The notes under the pieces were generated by a model that did no database searches, had not been told where the DNA came from, and saw only the letters and a program-made list of their open reading frames with translations. This document shows positions 1 to 10,660 of a stretch of DNA of 64,000 nt, piece after piece. The DNA lies in NCBI GenBank assembly GCA_911728435.2, contig OU452206.1, positions 13,608,297-13,672,296 of the forward strand. Reading direction: 5' to 3'. The DNA is from Apoderus coryli (taxonomy: Eukaryota > Arthropoda > Insecta > Coleoptera > Attelabidae). Within the stretch, counting starts at the first letter, position 1; every line of letters starts with the position of its first letter. The position numbers were made by a program, and so were the translations under genes.

Positions 1-676
1 TCGATTGGTCGAAAGAAACAAATACGATTGCGGTGCTTCGAAACACGTCTATGACATCGTGACAGGTGATGAATCGTGGATTTACGCGTATGAACCCGAA
101 AGTAAACATCAGTCGACTGTATGGGTGTTTCAAGATGAGCCAAATCCAACAAAAGTTGTTCGCGCACGAAGCACTTCCAAGCAAATGGTCGCCTGTTTTT
201 TCGGAACAACTGGACATGTCGCAACCGTGCCACTGGAACAACGCAGAACAGTCAATTCTGAGTGGTACACAACCATTTGTTTGCCAGTTGTCTTCCAAGA
301 AATAAGGAAAACCAACCGCCGAAGACAATGCGAGCTCTCAAACAACTGCATTTTTGAGCACCCAAAACATCGATTTGTTGAGTCATCCGCCGTATAGTCC
401 TGACTTGGCACCGAATGACTTCTTTTTATTCCCGTACGTAAAAGACAAACTGAGAGGTCAACGTTTTTCGATACCTGAAGAAGCGGTTGCTGCATTCGGA
501 ATGCATGTTTTGGAGATACCTCAATCAGAGTGCCAAAAGTGCTTCGACAATTGGTTCAAACGCATGCAAACGTTTATAGATCTTCATGGGGAATATTTTG
601 AAAAACAACAAAGTGATTTTCGATGAATAATATTTGTTTTTGTTATCTAATACCGAAATATAAAAGGCAACCCTCA
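1..676 (+). mobile_element. mariner-family transposon, 3' part (copy 1)
   Basis: This is the 3' half of a mariner DNA transposon; the 5' half lies outside the window. The reading contains the mariner blocks TGDESWIYAYEPESK (first catalytic Asp) and YSPDLAPNDFFLFPY (third Asp of the D,D34D triad). Between them a deletion after position 327 removes the HHDNASSH block seen in the third copy near 60.8 kb and shifts the frame, so the second catalytic Asp is lost. The element ends at 676 in the inverted terminal repeat (655-676), the complement of the one starting at 9421, followed by the TA target dinucleotide. It is an inactive relic. Confidence 0.93.
5..626 (+). pseudogene. mariner transposase remnant with frameshift
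   Basis: The catalytic part of a mariner transposase is read in two frames, 5-397 and 354-626. The first frame carries the block with the first catalytic Asp. The second carries the block with the third Asp and the typical C-terminus ending near FEKQ. Relative to the copy at 60.3 kb the stretch holding the second Asp is deleted, apparently between short GAC repeats. The N-terminal DNA-binding region is off the window edge. It cannot make an active enzyme. Confidence 0.9.
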
Positions 677-678
677 TA

Positions 679-1600
679 GTATACATAATATAAGGAATAT
701 ATGCAGATATAAAAAATATACTTCGGCTCTAGCCGATCAGGGTGATTTTGTGTTTAAAGGTATAGGTAAGAACAGATTGCGAGATCATTCTTTCTATTTA
801 AATTTATCAAAAAATCCATTCGATGTTCTTAATATTAATAAACAACCCCTCAAAACGACTCTGAATTGAGTGTATGAGCTTAAATTATTGTCCTGTAACC
901 CACGAGACCGTAGCGGAATTTTTGATTAGCTTAATGAAGATATGCCATCATTTTGACCGTCCTTGTACAAAAAGAGCGAAAACCATGTTTAGCCGGAGGC
1001 TGTGCACGCATTTGATACACGCGAAAGGGGTTGTAAATGGGATATAATAGAGAGGGTGGAGTTGAGATATTTTCATCTAAGTTTTGTCTTTGTACTTCTA
1101 AAAATGTTTATATTGCGGTTGTTATAACTCAAGCAGCAGGCATGTCGGGTCCTAAAAAGAGCACGTATTTAGTTAGGTAGTTATTATAGGGCTTTATCGC
1201 ATAATAATAAGTTTTGTATGGCTTCTGTATCATTTTAGTAAATAAGTAGATAAAATGAACAATGACAAAATATGTACTTATGTAAAGTAATAATATACTG
1301 GGTTTTTAGAAAGGGTTGTTTTCTGTAACCAACTGTTACTACTTGTACTATGAGTGAAATACATAGTAATGGATTAGGCACATAATTGCAGCGTCAAAAA
1401 TATGCAAGTAGGTACCAGGAAACTTACGTTGAGATTGCCTGTTGGAATTTGAAGCTTCTATCAAACCCTCAGCTACTACCGAGACATTTGTATAACAAAT
1501 GTACTAGTGAACAATTATTAACAAAACTATAGATTAAAATAATCTAAAAAAACTTTTAATCAAAAACTTAGGTATGTTACAATGAAAGAAAATGTTGGAC
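679..1600. other. AT-rich stretch without a recognisable gene
   Basis: I find no coding potential, RNA gene or clear terminal repeat. The only local structure is a short palindrome, TCGGCTCTAGCCGA, near 724-737. Confidence 0.5.
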
Positions 1601-1610
1601 TTAATTTTCA

Positions 1611-2075
1611 AAACACTTAGGACACATTTTTTTGGAACATTGATTGCAAATGGGTAATTTACACACGTCACACTGAATAGCAGTTTTCCTCTCCTGCTTG
1701 GAGGGACATATGGTACACCATTTTCTCTTGCTTTTTTCAGGAGCTGCTTGCGGTTGCTCAGGGAACTTCTCCTAATAGTTCAGCGATGAAGAATCGGATT
1801 TTCGAGGGCACCTTTTTGTTAGCCACTCTAAGCCGCAGATGTTCACTTATTCGTTGCCTTCCAAGGGCTTTGCTAAATGAGTAACGTTGTATTACTTTGC
1901 CGTTTAATGCAAATTGGTACACAACTCGAGAATTTACACCTGCAATGTTCAATGTAGCAAAAAAAATGGCCATTGGCCATCGATTGGTTCTTCTGGATAC
2001 CGAATATAACGCACATTTTGCATCTAAGGCGTCAACTTGATGTAAAGAGAAAACTTGTAAACAAAACTGGCTCAC
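1611..2075 (-). pseudogene. piggyBac transposase C-terminal fragment
   Basis: On the minus strand the reading from 2075 to 1758 contains RRTNRWPMAIFFATLNIAG, a hallmark of the piggyBac (DDE_Tnp_1_7) C-terminal region. After a stop and a one-base frameshift near 1768 the reading continues into a cysteine-rich tail, WCTICPSKQ, then CDVC, CNQC and CPKC, spaced like the zinc-binding C-terminus of piggyBac transposases. The N-terminal catalytic domain is missing. At its upstream side it abuts a Tc1 fragment on the opposite strand. This is a dead fragment; the family call is firm because both the conserved block and the Cys-rich tail are present. Confidence 0.85.
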
Positions 2076-2194
2076 AATTTTCAGCCGTCTAGTTTAGATG
2101 TTTTCTGGCAAATTGAACTGTTGCTCGGATATGGTCTGCATTTACCTTGGTCATCTTGCTGGAATTCTAACCCTTAAATTCCTTTCTGCGAGAC

Positions 2195-2555
2195 GGTACA
2201 TAAGGGATGTTCTGCAAAACCATGTGGTACCTTTCGCCCCACATATCAGAGCCAATTTCCTCTTAATGTAGGACAATGCTCGCCCGCACGCGACTTTTTA
2301 AATCAAGTGGCGATACCGACAATGAATTGGCCAGCATGTTCGCCGGACTTGAATCCGATTAAACATGTATTGGACATGCTAGGCAGACGACTGAGGTCAA
2401 AAATTCCTGTTGTCCAAAACACAGAAGAAGCGACAGCTGCTCTAATTGAAATATGGGAGAATTTGCATGAGGAAATGATCGACAACGTCATGAAAAGTAT
2501 GGGACGCCGGATGACTTCAGTCATAAGAGCCCGTGGGAAAAACACACATTATTAA
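2195..2555 (+). pseudogene. Tc1-like transposase C-terminal fragment
   Basis: The + strand encodes the C-terminal half of a Tc1 transposase. It starts with YIRDVLQNHVVPFAPHIRAN, followed by the DNARPH block, NWPACSPDLNPI and DMLGRRLRS. A TAG stop at 2269-2271 replaces the residue before DNARPH, and a frameshift lies between about 2290 and 2300. A few residues are missing between the second and third catalytic positions. The Glu of the DD34E triad, normally in SPDLNPIEH, is Lys here (PIKH). The protein ends at 2555 with no N-terminus. No terminal repeat was identified. Confidence 0.88.
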
Positions 2556-2559
2556 AAAA

Positions 2560-3025
2560 AATAATCCCTGTAATTTTGCTTCATAATTAAATGTTTAAAA
2601 CAAATTAAAACGTACAATTAATTTCTTAAAAAAAAACGCTATTTTTGTAGTCAGTTTTAAACACGCTTCAAAATACTCGTAGGTATGAAGCTTTGCAAAA
2701 CAAACTGCAATTAGCCAGCTAGTCCTTTTAATAAATTCCGTACAAATTTGTAAGGAGAAGAAAAGGATATGTAGAAGAAAATTGAAAAAAACAACCCAAT
2801 TTATGTGCGTTCCTTTAAATTTGCCGGTGTGTGTCTGTTAAATAATAAAATCCATCAGTTTTGTGATTTTTTTTTTGTTTTTTAAATTAAATACACAATA
2901 CTTTGAAAATAAAAGAAAGGTACTCATTTACGTAATTATTTATTTAATTTTTGTGATGTATAAAAAAATGAAATGCCATGATTTATAGTGTATTGTATAA
3001 CCTGTTAGGTAGTCGTCATAACACA
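2560..3025. other. AT-rich stretch without a recognisable gene
   Basis: Mostly A/T runs. I see no gene, tRNA or clear repeat boundary. Confidence 0.5.
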
Positions 3026-3268
3026 TTCATCTCGAGAAAAATTTCTTGTTTGACACTCCATATTTTGCAATGATAACACCAAATGCAGCGAAATTACAGA
3101 ATAAATTCAAATAATTGAGAGAAAGATGTTTATGGCGACATCTAGCGTGAACAGGCAATATGCCGGGTGAACTACAGTTCACAAACGATGGCCGGACAAG
3201 AAGTAACAACTCCATTATATCCTATTGCCAAAACTGGATGCGCCCGAATCCCCTAGCGGGGAGGCTTT

Positions 3269-3544
3269 ATTTAAGAATTGCTTGTTACACAAAGCAACAA
3301 GACTTTCAGTTATGTTGGAAATTTGTTTCACACTACCAGGCTTTCACCATCTCTCTCTCAATCATTTCTCGTGCTAGTATAAGCTCTTCGTAAATGTTGG
3401 AAATTTGGGTCACACTGCTTGCCGATCACCACTGATGAGTCGTGGATCGACGAAACGGCCGTCTGGTGAAAGCATGGTAGTGTGAAACAAATTTCCAACA
3501 TAACAGAAAGTCTTGTTGCTTTATGTAACAAGCAATTCTTAAAT
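3269..3544. repeat. Inverted repeat, 81-bp arms, around a ribozyme
   Basis: Positions 3269-3349 are the reverse complement of 3464-3544, with three mismatches and no gaps over 81 bases. Between them lies the hammerhead motif (3426-3469). Reading the left arm on the minus strand, homology to the right arm begins at 3349, which pairs with 3464, the first base after the predicted ribozyme cleavage site. The right arm also pairs with 3394-3416 (23 bases, two mismatches), extending the ribozyme hairpin. This arrangement resembles the ends of Penelope-like retroelements or retrozymes; that assignment is inference. Confidence 0.85.
3426..3469 (+). ncRNA. Hammerhead ribozyme motif (type I, minimal stem III)
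   Basis: All invariant core bases of a hammerhead are present in order. Stem I 5' strand is UCACCA (3426-3431), then CUGAUGA (3432-3438), stem II GUCG/CGAC with loop UGGAU (3439-3451), GAAA (3452-3455), a two-base-pair stem III (A-U, C-G) closed by GGCC (3455-3462), and the cleavage triplet GUC (3461-3463). Stem I closes with UGGUGA (3464-3469), giving six perfect pairs. Cleavage is predicted between 3463 and 3464. Very short stem III is known from hammerheads of Penelope-like elements. Outer pairing of 3394-3416 with 3479-3501 extends stem I. Activity is untested. Confidence 0.85.
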
Positions 3545-3549
3545 TCAAA

Positions 3550-4440
3550 TAACACTGACAGATAAAGATAGACAGTGACGCGCCTTTGTATTTGACATTA
3601 CAATTTTTAAAAAAAATGTCCAAATCGATTGAGAAGGTTGCGACAAAATTAACTTTGCAATTTTGCCAAAGTTAATTTTGATGCGAATAGTATTATCACA
3701 AAACGTTATTGACTTTCAGGACAATCCTCGTATAATTGTAGATAACGTAAACGGAAATAAATAATTCTAAGTTTCTTAATTGGTCAATTGAATTTTTAGC
3801 AATTAGACATATTAAAGCAGATGTACCAATCATTCTTCATGCAAAAAAAGAAGACCAAAAGTTAAGTCTTGTCGAATTTATTACTGGCACAAATGCAGCA
3901 CATGTGTAATTAGTTTAAATGAACCTGTTAGTGGTTATCTCTTCTAGTGAATGTAACCAACTAGGAAAATTAAAAGCTCAGACACAATAATGTTTCCTTC
4001 AGGACCAGTGAACACACGTTTGTTCTCATTTCTTTGGTCAAAGGGTATATTAAAATGTGTATACGGTTGCATACGTCTTAAATTAACTCCTATTCAACTA
4101 CTACGCCAAAAAAAAAACAGACACTACGAGCGGAAAGGGTCACCTAATGTTTAGTGGTTTGTAGTTGTTAAACGGGCTTGAAGAAGATTTAAAGGCTTGG
4201 CTTGAAATTAAACTGGGACATATGTTATAAGCCGTTAGGACAGATCGTGCCTGTAAATGAGGGAATTATTTATTTGCAGTTTTGCAGGATTGAATAATAT
4301 AGAAGATTAGATAATTTAATGGTTTAGTTTTGCTTCTTAGTCTTAATAATGTAATTCTGTATTGATGGCACTATTTTAGCTCTCATGCGATCAATTTAAG
4401 TCCCGATTGTTGTATAAAAATAACCTGGAAGCAGAATAAA
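3550..4440. other. Stretch without a recognisable gene
   Basis: No ORF, RNA gene or clear terminal repeat stands out. It lies between the hammerhead unit and a reverse-transcriptase relic and may hold decayed retroelement sequence that I cannot identify. Confidence 0.4.
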
Positions 4441-4541
4441 ATGCCCACCACCTGGACAGGAAATGGGTTGAAAAGTATGGAATCCGACCAGAGCCTGCAA
4501 CTGGGATATTGCGAAAGATTTAATTAACACTGGTTATAGAC

Positions 4542-5555
4542 AATAATATTTTGCGTTTGCAATCGGTTCCCAATAGTTGGTGTACAGTTTTATTAAACAT
4601 GTTACATAAAAAAGGACCCACTGACAACCCAGCTAATTATAGGGGAATTGCGTTAGTAAACTGTTGTGCAAAAATTTTTACTCAAATCTTGCTCAGACGT
4701 ATTGAACTTTGGGCCGAGGAAACGCACTGTATACCGGAGAGCCAGGCTGGATTCAGAAAGAACCGCGGATGTATTGATAACATTTTTGTTTTGAATAATG
4801 TTGTACAGTTGCATTTACGTCTGAAAAAGCGAAGAGTTTTCGCTGCGTTTATCGACTTTAAAAGGGCGTTTGACAGTATACCCCATGCGCTTGTGTGGCA
4901 TAAACTTCATAGAGCTGGAATGAGCTCGCGTACAATTAATGTTGTCAAGAGCCTCTATGATAATGCGACCTTCAGGATTAGTTCAAATGGTGAATATTCT
5001 AGGAGTTTTGATATCTCTACCGGTGTTTTACCGGGCGAATCTTTAAGTCCTTTCCGTTTTTCATTGTTTGTCGCTGATATTGACAATTTTTATAGAAGCA
5101 AAAATGTTGGTGGGCTGAATGTTGATGGTTATAATGACATATTAATGTTGTTGTACGCTGATGATATGGTTATTTTTGCTGATAGTGAAGTTGATATGAA
5201 ACGTAAACTAAGTATTCTAGAACAATACACTGCGAGCAATTGTCTAGAGGTAAATTCCGAGAAGACTAAAGTTATGTGTTTCTCTCGTGGTGGTCAACCA
5301 TTGCGTCACAAATACTCTTTCTATTTTAACGAACAGAGATTGGAGGTTGTTGGAAGGTTCACATATCTTGGTGTGGAATTTTCGTCTTCTGGTTTATTTC
5401 GCAGTATGTCGGAAAGAGCCGTTGTGAGAGCGGCGCAGTCTACGGGAGCAGTAATGTCAATTTTGGTTAAATCTAAAGCAAGTGATTGGCAGATGCCTAT
5501 CAAACTGTTTGAATCAATAGTTGTGAGCTCTTCTGAATCAGCATCTTCTGCGTGA
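4542..5555 (+). pseudogene. Non-LTR retrotransposon reverse transcriptase fragment
   Basis: This 334-codon open frame is the RT domain of a LINE-type element. In order it shows NPANYRGIALVN, SQAGFRKNRGCIDNI, the AAFIDFKRAFDSI block (catalytic Asp), TGVLPGESLSPF and LLYADDMVIFADS (YADD catalytic pair), then the thumb-side NSEKTKVMCFSRGG. All three catalytic Asp residues are kept. The endonuclease domain upstream and the C-terminal domain downstream are absent, and the usual Gln-Gly in the GVLQG motif has become Pro-Gly. It is a 5'- and 3'-truncated copy whose frame has stayed open. The LINE clade was not resolved. Confidence 0.9.
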
Positions 5556-5559
5556 ATGT

Positions 5560-6370
5560 TCCAATAGAGCAGTGAAGGATCTGTAAATATCTCGTAATAT
5601 TGAAGATACCTAAAAGTAATTTTTAATTAAAAAAACTAGTACCTAATAATTTATGTTTCAGAAACCAAAAAGTTTAAGAAAATAATTATTATTACTGCAA
5701 CATAAATTTTAAAGCCACCGACAATTAATAACGTTGTTATTAATATAATAAATTAGATAAATTAGCTACTGAACAATATTAATAAATATATTATGATTCA
5801 TTCCTATTTTAGAAAGTAAGTAACAAATAAATCTGTAACAAGCCCAATTATTGACAATTGACCTCTACACAACAACAAACATGATCCCATTAACTTGGGT
5901 ATATAGTGAGTTCAATCAAATAAATGAATTAATCAATAACAATTGAATATGTCTCATCTCTCTGTATTGGTCCACTATTTTGTTGTTAGTTATAATAATA
6001 ATAATGCATTAGAATTTTTATTTGTAATTCATAATAACATTTAACATAAAACTGATTTCAAGAAATAAATATCTTTGGAAATACATCACATCTGGAAATA
6101 GATTTTATTAGTAAATATAATTGGGGTTAGTTGTTGCATTACATATTATATCAAAGGGAGTACACAAATTATAAATATAGTGAAACCCAAAAATAGAACC
6201 AATTAGTATCCCTATAGTAAGTATTCTGCAATTTTAACCACCGTCCAAGGGTCCAAACAAATTACTTAGTTTATTTTAGTAACAAAGCGGCCAATAAACT
6301 AAGTTGCAGGTCTTGAGTGCCATTATTTTATCTGAAATAATATTCTAAACTTACCGTTTTTAACACAAAT
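5560..6370. other. AT-rich stretch without a recognisable gene
   Basis: Low-complexity A/T sequence; no feature recognised up to the SINE target duplication. Confidence 0.5.
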
Positions 6371-6384
6371 AAGCTGCTTATTTA

Positions 6385-6609
6385 TTTTTTTTAAGTTAGT
6401 ACCGCCTAAGCGATACTAACTTTATGGCCTCTTGCAACTTTTCGTCGCATACAGCCAGCTCCGTTTATTTGTAATTTTGTCAATGTGTGTACAATGTATC
6501 TTAACCTAATGAGCAACTAAATGTAGCTGGTCCGGGGTTCGAACTAACTACATACCGGGACGGTTTGCTCAAGTCAAGCGTGCCTAACCACTAGACCACC
6601 CGCCCTGGT
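6385..6609 (-). mobile_element. tRNA-derived SINE with 13-bp target site duplication
   Basis: On the minus strand the element begins with a tRNA-like head near 6606. A box A-like segment GTGGTCTAGTGGTTAGGC is followed about 50 bases later by a box B-like GTTCGAACCCCGG, the internal promoter of RNA polymerase III. A short body follows and it ends in an A-rich tail at 6385-6392. It is flanked by the direct repeat AGCTGCTTATTTA at 6372-6384 and 6610-6622, a target site duplication of the length LINE machinery makes. No protein is encoded. The specific SINE family is not known to me. Confidence 0.85.
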
Positions 6610-6624
6610 AGCTGCTTATTTAAG

Positions 6625-7470
6625 GAATCAAAAAAAAAACTATCGACATATTTTTACGCAGTATATCTACTGAGTCATTCACATATTTTAATTTGTATGA
6701 TGGTAACATTGACGTTGACTTTTGTTATCCTTCAACGTCAATAAGTCAATAAGTAACAACTGAACACCAGTTGACACATCCGTTATCCTTTTTCGGGAAA
6801 TATCAGCAATTTTCACTAACTTTTTCCTTTAAAAAATTCTAGACACAGTGAACTGAGAAATTAACATCACAATGATTTATAACAAAGAATTATAATGTTG
6901 GTGTTTTATAGAAAATTTAATTTATTTATTTTTTGAAGTCAAAATAAATTGTTAAGAATTTTTTTTTATTCCTTTATAAACCTCTGTTAAAGTGTTCTTT
7001 CTATGCTCCAAAAAGAATTTTTCAAATCGATTAAAAAATAAGTGCACAATCATGCACGACTTTTACCTTCATTTGGAGTCTGATCAAACAGCCTTAAAGC
7101 AAAGTTATTTATTATATTATTAATGTCTACCTATAGTTTATACAAATGCTATTTACTGTATTTTCAGTAAAGTAATTAATTTATGGTATCTGCAATGTAA
7201 AATATTAAATATAATTATTACTGATTAACATAGCAGTTAATTGGTTCTGTTAATTTTTCGCATTTTCTCAAAGAAATATTCTGTCGGTATCTAATTAATC
7301 TAAATAAATAATATTATGTATTAATAGAATATAGTTACCGTAAAATTACCAATCTTACTTTTGTGTAGAATGATTTTAAGTACTTTTTTTTTCATTTGTA
7401 TCAAAATTTGTATAGTTACAAAATGACTGGTTGTCAGATTTAGTTGAAGCTAGTATAAATAAAATATGAA
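6625..7470. other. AT-rich stretch without a recognisable gene
   Basis: No coding or structural feature recognised. Confidence 0.5.
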
Positions 7471-7500
7471 ATATATTTAACTGCAATAATATATTGTTAT

Positions 7501-7890
7501 AAAAATAAAATGAAAATAAAGCTTGTGGATATTTAGGTATTTGCACTTGTGTTGGGTGTGTAAATAGATTTCGGATTCATCGATTGATTTCGGTATTATG
7601 CGAATAATGAGTAATTGGTGAATGATGGTGAAATGTAGCATCCGTGCTTCTTTAATTTTTCTTGATTGTTGCCAGATTTTCAATGAATTGAATTGAATGA
7701 AGTATAAAAAATATGCAATTTTTCCAAAAACCAAAAAAACTATTTTAGCAAAAATAAAATAAAATAAACTTGGATAAAATTAATTTTGTGTTTAATTAAG
7801 CATCTGCACATGTGTTGGCTGTAAATATATTTCGGATTAATTACACTATTGCGCGAATAATGAGTACGTGGTGGATGATGGTGATAATTT
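7501..7890. repeat. Two diverged direct repeat blocks
   Basis: The block near 7501-7635 and the block near 7755-7885 share the same series of words in the same order: an AAAATAAAAT run, GCACNTGTGTTGG, TTTCGGATT, GCGAATAATGAGTA and GATGATGGTGA. They are diverged tandem copies. The short reading frames in them show no conserved protein features. Confidence 0.55.
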
Positions 7891-7969
7891 AAAAAAAAGT
7901 CTGACAGCACAGCATTGTAAGCTGATATGTTGTTTAGGCGAGTAGATTCCATAAGAAAATCACACAAAT

Positions 7970-9418
7970 CTTTTTTCTTTTTTAATGACTTTACTTTACA
8001 GAAAAAATTGACGATTTGGGAATCATATTTTAAAAATGTTTCCCTTCAAAGGAGCCTCACCAAAACTAACCCACGACCTGACCTGAATATTTAACTGTAC
8101 GTAAAAACACATGGCATATTTTACACTTGGTTGATGATCTCGGCTGACGTCTCGCTTATCAAATTCCATTATCGTCCGTTCCTACTAAGTACACAATATA
8201 CTATGAATACGCGTATGAAAATACTAAAATTACAAGAATCGACCACTATCGGGCTTTATTCTGTTTCAAAAACATCATCTTAAAATTTAAACATTGCACA
8301 ATCTGGATAATTGTTCCTGGTTCCTATAAAAGTGTGTTTTTTCTATTTCAATTTACCCACAAGTTCTGACCACTCCTGTAAAATCTACTACAAGCAATTG
8401 AAACTAATTTAAAAGCAGAATTTAAATCAAAAAATTGTGGAATCGCATTGAAATTAGGCGATTTGTTGTTTAGGAAATCATTTTACTCGTAGAATCAAAA
8501 GGTACGTCGACGTACACATTACCCAAATTGATTCAGACTTGATTGCTCTCGTAAAATGCCTTTTATTTTCTCTATAATATATTCTATATCCAAACTATAT
8601 CTCAAGAGAGACCGCCGCTACTGTTGGAGCGGTTACTTTTTCCACTCTCCTACAAAATTTACATATTATTACCTTTGATATTTTGGTATTGCTATTATCT
8701 CTGGGGTAGTGCTTTTGATTTATGTCGGAGATAGAAGGTAGGGTAGTAAATTTTTTTATTTAGAGAATCTTCCTAAACACACTACACTACCAATCTCTCT
8801 CCAATCAGTGATAATTTGCATAATCTACCTACTGATAATTTTGATTATTAACATTTCTTGTGATAATATTAAGCAATTGATGTCTTTTAAAATAATTGTA
8901 ATTGGAAAAGTTACTTAGATTTCCAGCCAGAGAAATGTGCCCAATAGAAAGATTGTGTGGAGATTTCTTGAAACTTTAGGTCACCAGCGATGCTATTATT
9001 GTGAACTAATAATCTCGCTGAGACTGGACACTGTCTACTCATGAGAGAGCGGCGGAGACTGCTCCTGCCTGATCGATAACTTGTTAATGCGCAGTAAGTT
9101 AAACTTTTAACCATTTGATACTAGGATTTTAGTCGATTCATTGGAGTCCCTACAACCGTAACTTTAATTAGGGCAAACAAACTTATTAGAACAATCCATT
9201 GGATTTTCTTGTGATATCAGGAGACCTCAAGTGTTGAACCTCCTCAAAATTGCATGCAAATTAAAAAACTCCACCTCAACATATTATAATGAAACTATAT
9301 AGAAAATTTTGTGATACCTGTTTCTAATTTTTATGATTATTATTTTCGTAGTTTATTATTATTGAATACTTTTATCTTGGTTTTTTTTTATATTTTTTAG
9401 TATTTTTTTTTATGTGTA
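7970..9418. other. Stretch without a recognisable gene
   Basis: The short frames here show no recognisable domain. It precedes the mariner copy that begins at 9421. Confidence 0.45.
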
Positions 9419-9420
9419 TA

Positions 9421-10658
9421 CGAGGGTTGCCTTTTATATTTCAGGATTAGAGAACAAAAAGAAATATTGATCATCGAAAATCATTTTATTGTTTTCAAAA
9501 TATTCCCCATGAGGATCTATACACTTTTGCATGCGTTTGAACCAATTGTCGAAGCACTTTTGCCACTCTGATTGAGGTTTCTTCAGGTGTCGAAAAACGT
9601 TGACCTCTCAGTTTTTTTACGTACGGGAATAAAAAGAAGTCATTCGGTGCCAAGTCAGGACTATACGATCGATGTTTTGGGTGCTCAAAAATGAAGTTGT
9701 TTGAGCCGATGTGTGAGAGCTCGCATTGTCGTGGTGAAGAGTGATCCGTCTTCGGCGGTTGGTTTTCCTGATTTCTTGGAAGACAACAGGCAAACAAATG
9801 GTTGTGTACCACTCAGAATTGACTGTTCTGCGTTATTCTAGGGGTACGGTTGCGACATGTCCAGTTTTTCCGAAAAAATAGGCGACCATTTGCTTGGAAG
9901 TGTTTCTAGCGCGAACAACTATTGTTGGATTTGGCTCATCCTGAAACACCCATACAGTCGACTGCTGTTTACTTTCGGGCTCGTACGCGTAAATCCACGA
10001 TTCATCGCATGTCACGATGTCATAGACATGTTTCGAAGCACCGGCGTGATCGTATATTTTAAGCATTTCTTTCGACCAATCGACACGAGCCTTTTTTGAG
10101 CGATTGACAAATTGTGTGGGATCCAACGCGAACACAATTTTTTGACAGTCAAATGTTTATGCAATATATATATGCTGGTCCACCTAATGCTTAAGGTTGT
10201 CTCAACCTCTGGATAGGTGACATGACGATCTCGCAATATCAGTTCGCGAACAGCATCAATGGTTTTCGGAACAACAACTGATTTTGGACGACCTTCACGA
10301 AATTCGTCTTGGAGTGAACTACGACCACGATTGAATTCACCATACCATCGATAAACACTGGTCCTTGATGGAGCTTCATCGCCAAAAATTTAATTAAGTT
10401 CATCCATGCACTGTTGCTGAGTTAATCCACGTCGAAAGTTGTAAGAAATAATCGCACGAAAATGTTCACGATTTGATTCCATTTTTGGGCCGACATATGA
10501 ATCTTTTAAGTTACTGTAAACAACACAAATAGCGCTCGTTGGTCAAAAGGTTCTGAGTACGTATAACCTCAAAAATGTCCAGTTTTACGATAAAGCTGTC
10601 AGTTGCCACATTGCAACACCAGGGTTGCCAAATCCCGAAATCTAAAAGGCAACCCTCG
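9421..10658 (-). mobile_element. mariner transposon, full length but inactive (copy 2)
   Basis: A complete 1238-bp mariner bounded by inverted terminal repeats. The left end reads CGAGGGTTGCCTTTTATATT and the right end is its complement with two differences over 28 bases. TA dinucleotides at 9419-9420 and 10659-10660 are the expected target duplication. The transposase is on the minus strand. Length and architecture are typical for the family. The same ends delimit the copies at 676 and 61174. Confidence 0.95.
9494..10482 (-). pseudogene. mariner transposase pseudogene
   Basis: Read from the ATG at 10482-10480, the start MESNREHFRAI and RRGLTQQQCMDEL are the N-terminal helix-turn-helix of mariner transposase. 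A stop follows near 10391, where IFGDEAPSRTSVYRW resumes. Further on are the interdomain WVPH-like segment SRWIPHNLS, the first catalytic Asp in DESWIYAYEP, and the HHDNASSH block with the second Asp. A 16-base deletion then shifts the frame shortly before SPDLAPND, which holds the third Asp. At least one more frameshift lies near 10050-10130. All domains are recognisable but the gene is dead. Confidence 0.92.
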
Positions 10659-10660
10659 TA

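Noticed and set aside
9041..9080. GC-richer patch near a CTGATCGATAA word considered as a further ribozyme core
   Set aside because: There is no CUGAUGA, no GAAA partner and no closing stems.
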